Below the pieces are notes generated by a model. That model saw only the letters and a list, made by a program, of their open reading frames with translations, ran no database searches and had not been told where the DNA came from. Source: Lysinibacillus sp. BPa_S21 (GTDB lineage: Bacteria; Bacillota; Bacilli; Bacillales_A; Planococcaceae). Taken from it: a stretch of 64,000 nt of DNA. Made by a program: the position numbers and the translations under genes. This document shows positions 1-7,876 of the stretch, piece after piece. Positions within the stretch are counted from its first letter, which is position 1. The number at the start of each line of letters is the position of its first letter. Location: positions 1 through 64,000 of the forward strand of contig NZ_JALIRS010000003.1 of NCBI RefSeq assembly GCF_023337795.1, written 5' to 3'.

Positions 1-95
1 AGCGAAGCGACAGCAACAAATGTTTTATCTGTGCGAAAGCGAAGCGACAGCAACAAATGTTTTATCTGTGCGAAAGCAGAGCGACAGCAACAATT
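1..95. repeat. 37-bp tandem module array (2.5 copies)
   Basis: Units at 1-37 and 38-74 are identical and a partial third unit follows from 75. The same module in reverse complement lies inside the mobile-element-like repeats at 56924-57020 and 62231-62294, and degenerate copies lie at 41170-41266. No terminal inverted repeat is visible here, and the array runs off the left edge of the window. Confidence 0.85.
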
Positions 96-117
96 GACAT
101 AACAGTCTTTCGAAAAC

Positions 118-153
118 ACAAAAAGCATTTGGAAGTATCCCAAATGCTTTTTG
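118..153 (-). terminator. rho-independent terminator of korAB
   Basis: Arms AAAAGCATTTGG and CCAAATGCTTTT (121-132 and 140-151) form a 12-bp perfect stem. It sits about 20 bases after the korB stop, with a T-rich end in the minus direction. Confidence 0.85.
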
Positions 154-174
154 TCATGCAATATAAAATTTGAT

Positions 175-1041
175 TTACATAAATTCTTTTACTAACTCAT
201 TAAAATCATTTTCGCTCATTTTAATATCGATATCCGTTAATGGTAGCTCTGAATAGCCTGGTACTTTTTCTTGATAAGAAGCTGTTTCAGTATCTTGATA
301 AATAATACCTGTTACTAAACCTTCATGCTCCATTACTGTACGCATGGCCATACCGCGGTCAGAATTGTCATAGTCCTCGATATCAGCAAGCTTCGTTAAG
401 TTTTCTTTGAACCAATCGTACGTGTTCACTTTGTTATACGTAACACATGGTGAGAATACGTTGATGAATGAGAAGCCTTTATGATTAATGCCTGCTTCAA
501 TTAAAGCTGTTAATTCTTTAATATCTGTTGAGAAACCTTGTGCCACAAATGTAGCTCCACTTGTTAAAGCGACTTCTAACGGTTTTAATGACGGTTCAAT
601 CGCACCACCTGGCGTAGATTTTGTAATAAATCCTGCAGCAGAACGCGGAGAAGTTTGCCCCTTAGTTAAACCATAGATTTGGTTATCCATAACAACGTAT
701 GTGATGTCAATATTACGACGGATAGCATGGATAGTATGACCCATACCAATTGCAAAACCATCGCCGTCACCACCAGAAGCGATAACGTTTAAGTCACGGT
801 TAGCCATTTTTAAGCCTTGTGCAATTGGTAATGCACGACCATGAATACCATGGAAACCGTACGAATTAATGTAGCCTGAAATACGACCAGAACAGCCAAT
901 CCCAGAGATCACAGCTAGCTCGTTTGGTTCAATTCCAACGTTAGCCGCGGCGCGCTGAATCGCTGCTTGAACAGAGAAGTCCCCACATCCTGGGCACCAG
1001 TTTGGTTTCACTGTATTACGAAAATCCTTAAATGTTGCCAT
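175..1041 (-). CDS. korB: 2-oxoacid:ferredoxin oxidoreductase, beta subunit
   Basis: This is the thiamine-pyrophosphate subunit of a 2-oxoglutarate (or related 2-oxoacid) ferredoxin oxidoreductase, which oxidatively decarboxylates the acid to an acyl-CoA and reduces ferredoxin. The 288-residue protein has the N-terminal CPGCGD motif. Cys16, Cys19, Cys50 and Cys199 are positioned as [4Fe-4S] ligands. The TPP/Mg motif is GDGD at 91-94 with the paired Asn at 120. Its ATG overlaps the korA stop by one base, so the two genes are translationally coupled and should form one alpha/beta enzyme. Sequence alone does not settle whether 2-oxoglutarate, pyruvate or a branched acid is preferred. Confidence 0.92.
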   Translation of the reverse strand: MATFKDFRNTVKPNWCPGCGDFSVQAAIQRAAANVGIEPNELAVISGIGCSGRISGYINSYGFHGIHGRALPIAQGLKMANRDLNVIASGGDGDGFAIGMGHTIHAIRRNIDITYVVMDNQIYGLTKGQTSPRSAAGFITKSTPGGAIEPSLKPLEVALTSGATFVAQGFSTDIKELTALIEAGINHKGFSFINVFSPCVTYNKVNTYDWFKENLTKLADIEDYDNSDRGMAMRTVMEHEGLVTGIIYQDTETASYQEKVPGYSELPLTDIDIKMSENDFNELVKEFM

Positions 1042-2780
1042 TAGCGAGTCAACTCCTTCACACGATTTTCTAATTCACCTGGCAAGAATGGTGTACCATT
1101 ATATTTTGTAATCGTCTCGATTTTATCGTGACCACCAATATTCATCTTCATAATATTAGCTAATTGACCTGTATAGTTATTTTCCACTACGATTACTTTT
1201 TTCGCTTTTGCTACAAGCGGTGCCAATTCAGCAGATGGGAATGGGTGAATTAAACGAATATGTGCATGATTCACCTTCAACCCTTGAGCATTTAATCGTT
1301 CTTGTACTTCTTCAATAGCTCCACGTGTTGAGTTAAAGCCTACTAATAAAATGTCAGCTTCTTCGTGTGGCACATTTGAATAGACTGGATTTTCAAATTT
1401 CAAGGCCGCTAGCTTACGGAAACGTTTATCCATTTGTACTTGACGGTTACCAGTCGCTTCAGATGGTTTACCTGTTTCATCGTGCTCAACCCCTGTTACA
1501 TGGTGAATACCGTTTAACGTACCAGGTAGCACACGTGGTGAAATACCGTCTTCCGTATTTTCATAACGTTTGAAGTATGCTTTATCAGCCGCTTCTTCAA
1601 TGTCGTCTGTAACAATTTTACCGCGACGAATTTCAATTTTACTGTAATCGAATGGTTCCACAGATTGTTTACCAAGAGATAATTGCAAATCAGTCATTAA
1701 AATAACTGGTAATTGTAATTCCTCGGCAATGTTAAACGCTTGAATTGTGTCAAAGAATGCTTCTTCCATTGTAGAAGGAGCAATCACTACTTTTGGAATC
1801 TCACCATGCGTACCATATAACATGGCCATTAAATCTGATTGCTCTTGTTTTGTTGGTAATCCTGTTGATGGACCGCCACGTTGAGTATCAACAACAACTA
1901 GTGGCTGCTCTGTCATACCTGAAAGTCCAAGTGCTTCCATCATTAAAGAAAGACCAGGACCAGCAGAAGCTGTAAAGGAACGAACACCACCAAAGTTTGC
2001 CCCAATTGCCATTGTCGCTGCAGCAATTTCGTCTTCTGTTTGAATAACCGTACCACCGAATTTCGGTAATTTTTTAATAAGGTATTCCATAATCTCAGAA
2101 GCTGGTGTAATTGGGTAGGCTGCCATAAAGCGTGTCCCAGCTGCAAGCGCACCTAGAGCTATTGCATCGTTCCCAATCATAAACATACGGCGTTTACCAT
2201 CTGCTGGTGCTAAAGCCCATTCACCTACGCGATCGCCTAAAAGCTCATTCATTAATTCATGACCACGTGCAATGGCCTCCATATTTTTCTGAACAACTTC
2301 TTCGCCTTTTTTGCCAAAAATATCATCTACAACATTTTGGAACACTTCGTCCTCTAAATTTAGCAAGGAAGCTGTTGCTCCGATCGCCACCATATTTTTC
2401 ATCAACGAAGTGCCTAACTCTGCGGCTACCTCTGTAAAAGGTACTGCAAATAATGGCGCTTTTGAATCTTCTGGCTGCACTGGAGTAAATTTTGAATCCG
2501 CTAAAATAATGCCTGTTTCTGTTAGTTCTTTATAATTGACGTCGATTGTTTCTTGGTCGAACGCCACTAAAATATCTAAATCATCCGCAATTGAACGCAC
2601 TTCTGTTGGACGAACTGTAATTTTATTATTCGTATGGCCACCTTTAATTCGAGAAGAGAAATGACGATAACCATATAGGAAATAACCTAAACGATTCATT
2701 GCCATTGAGAAAATTTCTCCTGTACTTTCAATCCCTTCACCCTGTTGCCCACCGACTTTCCATGAAAGCTGATGTAACAT
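1041..2780 (-). CDS. korA: 2-oxoacid:ferredoxin oxidoreductase, alpha subunit with fused gamma domain
   Basis: This is the partner of KorB. The first ~190 residues form the gamma-type domain (GGQQGEGIES near the N-terminus). It is followed by the pyrimidine-binding alpha domain (AAYPITPASEIMEYL, then QTEDEIAAATMAIGA) and a C-terminal transketolase-C-like domain. The length of 579 residues matches fused KorA proteins of Bacillales and Actinobacteria. The start ATG is preceded by AAGGAG at about 8-base spacing. The pair is widely used as a CoA-dependent route around the 2-oxoglutarate dehydrogenase step or for ferredoxin reduction; which applies here is inference. Confidence 0.92.
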   Translation of the reverse strand: MLHQLSWKVGGQQGEGIESTGEIFSMAMNRLGYFLYGYRHFSSRIKGGHTNNKITVRPTEVRSIADDLDILVAFDQETIDVNYKELTETGIILADSKFTPVQPEDSKAPLFAVPFTEVAAELGTSLMKNMVAIGATASLLNLEDEVFQNVVDDIFGKKGEEVVQKNMEAIARGHELMNELLGDRVGEWALAPADGKRRMFMIGNDAIALGALAAGTRFMAAYPITPASEIMEYLIKKLPKFGGTVIQTEDEIAAATMAIGANFGGVRSFTASAGPGLSLMMEALGLSGMTEQPLVVVDTQRGGPSTGLPTKQEQSDLMAMLYGTHGEIPKVVIAPSTMEEAFFDTIQAFNIAEELQLPVILMTDLQLSLGKQSVEPFDYSKIEIRRGKIVTDDIEEAADKAYFKRYENTEDGISPRVLPGTLNGIHHVTGVEHDETGKPSEATGNRQVQMDKRFRKLAALKFENPVYSNVPHEEADILLVGFNSTRGAIEEVQERLNAQGLKVNHAHIRLIHPFPSAELAPLVAKAKKVIVVENNYTGQLANIMKMNIGGHDKIETITKYNGTPFLPGELENRVKELTR

Positions 2781-3183
2781 GTCAACAACTCCTTAGATCC
2801 AATGTGTATACTATTATTTTTCCTTCATAAGTTTAACACGAAGAAACAGACTACACTATTGTTATTCCCCGATTTAAACGAAAATCAGACCTTTGACTGA
2901 AAATCTTGTTCAAGAAGTTGTAATTTTAAAACAGCCAAGCAGCAATTTCACCTTAGTGTAATGGTTGCTGACGCTTTGCTTCCTCTACAAAAGCATCGGC
3001 TCAATAAAAAAATTCCAAAGAATCATCAGTCTTCACAACTTCTATACAACTAAAGCACCCGATCGCACAACTAACCAGAGTAAAAATATTTTTAACAAAA
3101 ATTGATTATTAAAAACTAATAAGGCTCGATCAATTTTCGGTATTTTTCTCCGTGTATCCAAATAAAATTCTTCATCATTAATA
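2781..3183. other. intergenic region, no gene seen
   Basis: The interval separates korA from the C39-peptidase gene. No reading frame with a ribosome binding site was seen. An inverted repeat at its right side is listed separately as a possible terminator. The korA promoter presumably lies near 2790-2870, but I could not fix its hexamers. Confidence 0.5.
3098..3137 (-). terminator. possible terminator after the C39-peptidase gene
   Basis: Arms AAAATTGAT and ATCAATTTT are separated by a 22-base loop and followed by a T run in the minus direction. The stem is AT-rich and so only moderately convincing. Confidence 0.45.
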
Positions 3184-3798
3184 TTAGCTCTGTGTGGCGT
3201 CTACGGTTATGTAAGTATTGCTATAAAAAAGCATATTAATATTTTTTACATTCCACAATTCCCTAAATTCATTAATAGGGACTTTTCTATTGTAGCTATT
3301 GTTTTCATCATTACAATTCAACAGGTGCCTTAATGATTCTGCAAGGTAGAAATACTCCTTGTCATATCCTACGACAGGGACAAAATGTAAATTATTACGA
3401 TTCTGATGCACTTTAATAAAAACAATTACGGGAGTTCCTTTACTAACTTCGTACTTTAATGTATTTATATTCCCTTTGTAGTAGTTTGTTTGAAATCCCT
3501 TTTCTCTTAACACCGTACGGATTCCCTTTGGATATACATTGCCCGCTCTTGTTTTACTAGGGAAATTAGGATATAACTCTTCACCATCTGCCACTATTCC
3601 AAAATGACGCAACACATATGCTGTTGAAAATGCTGCACATTCCCTTCTGTTTTGTATACCTATCCTATTATTTCGTTTAATTAGATAGTTAGCCGGATAA
3701 TCTCTTTTTCGTAAAACAGGTTTAGGTAATGTCATTAAATATGCATTAATGATAGTTGAAATAATAATCCATAAAATAGCTGTTCTAACTATAAACAT
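3184..3798 (-). CDS. C39-like (papain-fold) cysteine peptidase domain protein, membrane-anchored
   Basis: The 204-residue protein has an N-terminal hydrophobic segment (FIVRTAILWIIISTIINAYL), so it is probably anchored or exported. A Peptidase_C39_2-like domain follows: the likely nucleophile Cys is in RRECAAFSTAYVLRHFG, and the likely catalytic His is in NLHFVPVVGYD. Such domains occur in bacteriocin-transporter peptidases and in many uncharacterised surface proteins; there is no ABC domain here. I chose the internal ATG because GGGGAAAG precedes it. An upstream in-frame ATG would add 19 residues without a good binding site. It probably forms an operon with the short gene just upstream. The substrate is unknown. 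Confidence 0.75.
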   Translation of the reverse strand: MFIVRTAILWIIISTIINAYLMTLPKPVLRKRDYPANYLIKRNNRIGIQNRRECAAFSTAYVLRHFGIVADGEELYPNFPSKTRAGNVYPKGIRTVLREKGFQTNYYKGNINTLKYEVSKGTPVIVFIKVHQNRNNLHFVPVVGYDKEYFYLAESLRHLLNCNDENNSYNRKVPINEFRELWNVKNINMLFYSNTYITVDATQS

Positions 3799-3862
3799 AC
3801 TACTTTCCCCATTTCTTTGCGTCCATATCGAGACAATATTCTTTAGATGAATCATTAATTAA

Positions 3863-4027
3863 TTAATCCGTTTTTTTCTCAATTTCCAATCTATTTTGTT
3901 CCAAAGCTACTTTTTCTCGTTCTAACTTGATTTGTTCAAGTTTTACATCATTTTTCTTTTTTATATCATATATAGCACAGCCAATAAGTGCGACAAACAT
4001 AATAGCTATCAAAGAAAAGTAATCCAT
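3863..4027 (-). CDS. small membrane protein with charged coiled-coil tail (54 aa)
   Basis: The short reading frame begins with ATG 9 bases after GGGGG and starts MDYFSLIAIMFVALIGCAIY. That single transmembrane segment is followed by a strongly charged tail with heptad-like spacing (KLEQIKLEREKVALEQ and on). It ends 64 bases before the C39-like gene in the same orientation, so the two are probably cotranscribed. No family is recognised; phage-shock-type and holin-like small proteins share the architecture, but nothing specific supports those labels. Coding is supported by the binding site, the membrane-plus-helix design and the operon position. Confidence 0.65.
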   Translation of the reverse strand: MDYFSLIAIMFVALIGCAIYDIKKKNDVKLEQIKLEREKVALEQNRLEIEKKTD

Positions 4028-4207
4028 TAACACTCATCCCCCTTTTTGCTTTACTCAATTTAACACTCATTATACATATTTTAACTGTTTAATAGTAAAA
4101 ATTCTCTCAAAATTGTAACTTTTCTGCTCCATTCCACAACCCTTCGGTTATGAGCCATTTAACATGTGAATATGTAAAGATGAACTACGCAATCTATTTA
4201 AACGAAA

Positions 4208-4243
4208 AAAATGCCTTGCAACTTATTATGTGCAAGGCATTTT
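4208..4243 (-). terminator. terminator of spoVS
   Basis: A 13-bp perfect stem (AAAATGCCTTGCA with TGCAAGGCATTTT) and a 10-base loop lie 15 bases after the spoVS stop. Confidence 0.88.
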
Positions 4244-4257
4244 ACTTCATTACTTTT

Positions 4258-4524
4258 TTATCGAATACGTTTTTCCACAAGGAGCTTTAAAGCTGTACGT
4301 TCCTCACCAGCAATTAAAATATCGGCAAACGCCGGGGCGCAAATTAAATCTGTGCCACTTGGCGCTACAAATCCGCGTGCAATGGCTACTGCTTTCACGG
4401 CTTGGTTAAGTGCACCTGCCCCAACTGCCTGCATTTCTGCTTGCCCTTTTTCTCTGATTACCGCGACTAATGCACCTGCAACTGAATTTGGATTAGAGCG
4501 TGATGATACTTTTAATGAATCCAC
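4258..4524 (-). CDS. spoVS: stage V sporulation protein S
   Basis: The small 88-residue protein has the highly conserved SpoVS sequence (SLKVSSRSNPNSVAGALV ... APAFADILIAGEERTALKLLVEKR). SpoVS is an Alba-like fold protein affecting sporulation and septation in Bacillus. The start is GTG, 7 bases after GGGGAGG. In B. subtilis it lies directly downstream of ymdB, as here, although here a 720-base repeat-filled spacer separates them. It has its own terminator, and its promoter (sigma-H in B. subtilis) was not identified with confidence. Confidence 0.97.
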   Translation of the reverse strand: MDSLKVSSRSNPNSVAGALVAVIREKGQAEMQAVGAGALNQAVKAVAIARGFVAPSGTDLICAPAFADILIAGEERTALKLLVEKRIR

Positions 4525-4727
4525 AATTATTCCTCCCCGTTTCGCGAATATTATTTACGCTCAACAACTCATGTCCCCCTTTTTTTTGGACCTTAAGTTA
4601 TTGTCGATAGGTCATTTTATGCTCGGCAGGAAGAAAATAGACTATTTTCATTTCTTATATATCGAAACAATCTAAAAAGACTGAAAACTTATACCAAGAA
4701 TTACTTTGTCAATGAAATAAATTAAGA

Positions 4728-4928
4728 CTCCATGGCACTACCACGGATGATTTTCGTTCCAGGCTACTCGCTTTGTTGATGCTGTCGCTTCGCTTTCTTG
4801 CAGAGCAAGGCTTCCTGTGGGCCGCTTCCTCCGCTAAAAGAACGAAGGCTGAGTGCGTCACGTCCTATGACACCAACATCGTGTTGGCCTCAGGGTCTCG
4901 CCGAGTAGCCTTCGACTCCAATTTGTGC
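4728..4928. mobile_element. MITE-like element, second subfamily
   Basis: This non-coding 201-bp block carries subterminal inverted repeats (AGGCTACTCGC near the left end; CGAGTAGCC near the right). It also has part of the 37-bp module (GCTGTCGCTTCGCTTTC) and the CAGGGTCTC motif shared with the copies at 29609-29813 and 56871-57190. The direct repeat AATTAAGA occurs at 4720-4727 and 4929-4936, a possible 8-bp target duplication. The terminal arms are less regular than in the main subfamily. Confidence 0.6.
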
Positions 4929-4982
4929 AATTAAGAATGAACGCTTCTTGCTCTTCGGAAGGTGGACGTCGATAAAAATTAA

Positions 4983-5087
4983 AAGTTAGGTGATAAAACG
5001 CGAAAGTTGGTCGATAAAATTCAGAAGTTGGTAGATAAAACGTGCAAGTTGGTAGATAAAATTTAAAAGTTGGGCGATAACTCCTGA
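4983..5087. repeat. 21-bp tandem repeat, five units
   Basis: Five consecutive 21-base units start with AAGTTGGTAGATAAAA-type sequence, at 4983, 5004, 5025, 5046 and 5067. They differ at a few positions and the last diverges at its 3' half. The period of seven codons leaves a spurious open frame on the minus strand (repeated QLxxFI). It lies between two mobile-element-like repeats, so I treat it as a non-coding minisatellite. Confidence 0.85.
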
Positions 5088-5094
5088 AAAGGTC

Positions 5095-5190
5095 CCGCTC
5101 AAACTAAAAAAGTTGGATGTCATTTTGTTAAAACGTATGTCATGCGGATAAGTTGATTGAAGTGGAGGCCAGGCGACTCCTCGAGGCAAT
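5095..5190 (-). mobile_element. truncated MITE-like element, right end only, inverted
   Basis: The reverse complement matches the right end of the main element family: GGAGTCGCC, then CCTCCACTTCAATCAACTT, then a tail resembling ACGTTTTAACAAAA...CATCCAACTTTT. The left half is missing. Orientation is opposite to the other copies in the window. Confidence 0.7.
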
Positions 5191-5202
5191 TTTTGAACAA
5201 AA

Positions 5203-5240
5203 AAAAACTATTGTGCATGTTTTCATACACAATAGTTTCT
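5203..5240 (-). terminator. terminator of ymdB
   Basis: An 11-bp stem AAACTATTGTG / CACAATAGTTT lies directly after the ymdB stop, with a long T run in the minus direction. Confidence 0.88.
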
Positions 5241-5244
5241 CGTT

Positions 5245-6042
5245 TTATGCTTGGAATGGATAATCTTCGTTTATATATACTCGTTCACAATGTAGGGCTT
5301 TTCCTGTTTTATCATCAATCTCTACAAAGAAGCCACTTAACACATCGCGTCCTTTTTTAGGCACTTCAAAACGAGATGGCATGTTTGTTTGGAATTTATA
5401 AATGACACTTTCCTTCGTCATCCCTAAGATTTCATCGTATGGACCTGTCATACCAACATCCGTAATATAGGCTGTTCCATTTGGATAAATACGTGCATCG
5501 GCTGTTTGCACATGTGTATGTGTACCAACGACTGCTGAAGCCTTTCCATCTAAGTGCCATCCAAGAGCAATTTTTTCACTTGTCGCTTCTGCATGGAAAT
5601 CCACGAATACAAGTGGTGACGTTTTATGTGCTTCTTCGATTAATTTCTCAGCCATCGCAAATGGATCCTCATGAGGAGGTAAAAATACTCGACCGTGTAG
5701 ATTAATTACAGATAATGTCACACCGTTTTTCGAAATTTGTACCATTCCTTTACCTGGTGCCTCATTTGAAAAGTTCGCCGGGCGTATTAAATACTCTGCA
5801 TCATCAATAAAATCAAAAATATCTTTATTATCCCAAGTGTGATTACCCATCGTAATAACATCCACACCCATTTGTAACAAATCATTATAAATATTACGTG
5901 TAATGCCACGACCTGCCGCTGCGTTTTCACCATTGGCAATAACAACGTCTGTGTTATATTTTCTCTTTAAGCGTGGTAAATATTTTTCCACTGCATCGCG
6001 GCCAATCGAACCAACGATATCTCCAATAAATAGTACTTTCAT
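5245..6042 (-). CDS. ymdB: YmdB metallophosphoesterase (2',3'-cyclic nucleotide phosphodiesterase)
   Basis: The 265-residue protein has the TIGR00282/YmdB sequence: GDIVGSIGR at the N-terminus, GENAAAGRG, TMGNHTWDN, DFHAEATSEK and GTHTHVQTADARI. Together these supply the Asp, Glu, Asn and His ligands of a dinuclear metal centre. In B. subtilis YmdB influences biofilm and motility decisions and works genetically with the neighbouring RNase Y gene. Here rny is about 20 kb away on the same strand, with the whole polysaccharide locus between them. It has its own terminator. Confidence 0.95.
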   Translation of the reverse strand: MKVLFIGDIVGSIGRDAVEKYLPRLKRKYNTDVVIANGENAAAGRGITRNIYNDLLQMGVDVITMGNHTWDNKDIFDFIDDAEYLIRPANFSNEAPGKGMVQISKNGVTLSVINLHGRVFLPPHEDPFAMAEKLIEEAHKTSPLVFVDFHAEATSEKIALGWHLDGKASAVVGTHTHVQTADARIYPNGTAYITDVGMTGPYDEILGMTKESVIYKFQTNMPSRFEVPKKGRDVLSGFFVEIDDKTGKALHCERVYINEDYPFQA

Positions 6043-6159
6043 TTGACAAGACCACTCTTTCTTTAATTAGCACCTTTTAGTTTACCATCTACTCCTAGTA
6101 AATCGCAAAATAAAACGCAAACTCATCCTGGATTTGCGACTAAGATAAATTATTAAATT

Positions 6160-6867
6160 TCAATTATCTGTATATTGATAATAATATTGGCTTTTCGGCA
6201 TGCTATATTTATTTAACACAACACCAATAATGTTGGCTTTCGAAGCTTCTAAGAGTGTTTTCGCTTTTCTTACATCCTCTTTTTCTACAACACCCGCACC
6301 AACGATTAATAACGAACCATCGCATTTATTAGATAAAATTTGAGCATCGGCTACAGGTAATAGCGGGGGGGTATCGAAAATGATAAGATCAAATTGATGA
6401 TTCACCGCTTCTAAAAAACTATCCATAGTAGAGGATAACAGTAATTCTGCTGGATTCGTCGGGGTTGGTCCACTTGTAATGATAAACAACCCTTCCACAG
6501 ATGTGCCCTGTAATACTTCATCATACTGACATTTTCTTTCTAATAGTGATGATAACCCAAATATATTGATAATATTAAATATATTATGCAATGTCGGTTT
6601 ACGCATATCAGCATCTACGAGCAATACCCGTTTTCCTTCTTGTGCAAAAACAACACCAAGATTGGCAGCATTTGTTGACTTTCCTTCACCTGGTATAGAA
6701 GACGTAACTAATATCGTTTTAAGACCTTGCTTTGGCATAGCAAACTTAATATTCGTACGAATGGTCTTAAATTGCTCAGAAATCATTGATTTTGCATCTA
6801 AAACTGTAATAAGTTGACGCGGTTTTGTTAATAGTTTCTGGTTCTTTTTCTTTTTGGAACGAAGCAT
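6160..6867 (-). CDS. CpsD/CapB-family bacterial tyrosine kinase
   Basis: This is the cytoplasmic autokinase of the polysaccharide co-polymerase pair. Walker A is SSIPGEGKST, Walker A' is VLLVDADMR and Walker B is IIFDTPP. The C-terminus carries a short tyrosine cluster (SQYYYQYTDN), the usual autophosphorylation site. The 235-residue size fits stand-alone BY-kinases of Bacillota, which need the C-terminus of a separate modulator for activity. It starts two bases after the modulator gene. The cognate phosphatase gene is at the other end of the locus. Confidence 0.93.
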   Translation of the reverse strand: MLRSKKKKNQKLLTKPRQLITVLDAKSMISEQFKTIRTNIKFAMPKQGLKTILVTSSIPGEGKSTNAANLGVVFAQEGKRVLLVDADMRKPTLHNIFNIINIFGLSSLLERKCQYDEVLQGTSVEGLFIITSGPTPTNPAELLLSSTMDSFLEAVNHQFDLIIFDTPPLLPVADAQILSNKCDGSLLIVGAGVVEKEDVRKAKTLLEASKANIIGVVLNKYSMPKSQYYYQYTDN

Positions 6868-6869
6868 TT

Positions 6870-7583
6870 CTATGTCCTCCTAGCTTTACGGGATTTATAA
6901 TTTTTTTCGGTGGGAAAAGCACCAACCAACCCCATAACAGGCAATGCTAAATCTTCAATATCCGACTCAGTCTTTATTGTTGTATTTAAAAACTCCAACA
7001 ATAGAGCAAACCCTACACTAATTACAAACCCAATTACGGTACCCAAGACTATATTGAGTAATTTATTTGGTTTCACAGGGCTAGAATCTTTACTTATTTT
7101 TGCCTCCGATAAAATATTTATATTATCAACACTCATTAGTTTCGGGATTTCTTCTTTAAATACAGTAGCAACTGTATTCGAGATGGTAACTGCTTTTTCT
7201 AAATCCGTATTTAAAACTTTAATATTAACCACTTTGGAGTTACTTTCGCTTGTTACGATTATTTGCTCAGCCAACATTTCTGTTGTAATGTTTAGCTCAA
7301 GCTTATCAATAACTTTGTTTAAAATAGCAGGACTCTTAATGATGACATTATACGTATTGATTAATTGTAAATCCGTCTCTAACTGTTGTGCCTGGGCATA
7401 CGCTTCTTGACCATTCACTTTTTGATTCACTAAAAATTGCGTTTGTGCTTGATAGATAGGCGTAATTACAAAGAAACTTATAGCAGTTGTAATACCAATC
7501 GCAACAATAGTAAGACTTAGAATAAGGTATATTCGTTTACACAGTATTTTAAATATTTTTTTTAAGTCAATTACTTCTTCCAC
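6870..7583 (-). CDS. Wzz/CpsC-family chain-length regulator and kinase modulator
   Basis: The 237-residue protein has two transmembrane segments, at about residues 17-40 and 178-200. An extracytoplasmic coiled-coil-rich loop lies between them, and the proline-containing motif SSPVKPNKLLNIVLG precedes TM2, as in Wzz/YveK/CapA proteins. The short C-terminal cytoplasmic tail probably activates the kinase encoded immediately downstream. The start is GTG preceded by GAGGGAGG at 8-base spacing. It sits in the last part of the locus, after pgi. Confidence 0.92.
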   Translation of the reverse strand: MEEVIDLKKIFKILCKRIYLILSLTIVAIGITTAISFFVITPIYQAQTQFLVNQKVNGQEAYAQAQQLETDLQLINTYNVIIKSPAILNKVIDKLELNITTEMLAEQIIVTSESNSKVVNIKVLNTDLEKAVTISNTVATVFKEEIPKLMSVDNINILSEAKISKDSSPVKPNKLLNIVLGTVIGFVISVGFALLLEFLNTTIKTESDIEDLALPVMGLVGAFPTEKNYKSRKARRT

Positions 7584-7654
7584 CTAAATTCCCTCCCTCG
7601 TCAAACCATTGTCGTTGATGTTTAACTTTCGTATTATTCGGCACTTTAGTTCGA

Positions 7655-7852
7655 TTTACTTCGATTCTTCACCAAAACATATATTGGATCGTATATTACG
7701 CTTCTCTTCAGGGCTTTCAGCTTGTATGACTGACGGAAAAACATTGCTACTTTCCCCGCTGGAAGTTTTGCTCTGTAGCAAAAAGCGTAGCCGAACAGCT
7801 ATACTCGCCACCCTCCGCTCATGTACTTTTTTGTGTTAAAAACAGATTTAGG
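7655..7852. mobile_element. degenerate candidate MITE-like element
   Basis: The left side reads TTCACCAAAACATATATTGG and the right side reads AGGTGTTGAACCA. These resemble the two termini of the main family (ATCACCAAAACGTGTGG and GGTGATGAACCA), with the right spacing of about 200 bp. The interior shares little obvious sequence, and no clean target duplication is seen. It fills most of the gap between pgi and the chain-length gene. Confidence 0.3.
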
Positions 7853-7876
7853 TGTTGAACCATTCATTTCAAAAAT

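Noticed and set aside
1..95. CRISPR array
   Set aside because: The 37-bp units are directly abutting with no unique spacers, and the same unit is dispersed in mobile-element-like repeats.
4986..5189. Minus-strand open frame with repeated QLxxFI segments
   Set aside because: It is the translation of the 21-bp tandem array plus a truncated element end; no plausible start signal.
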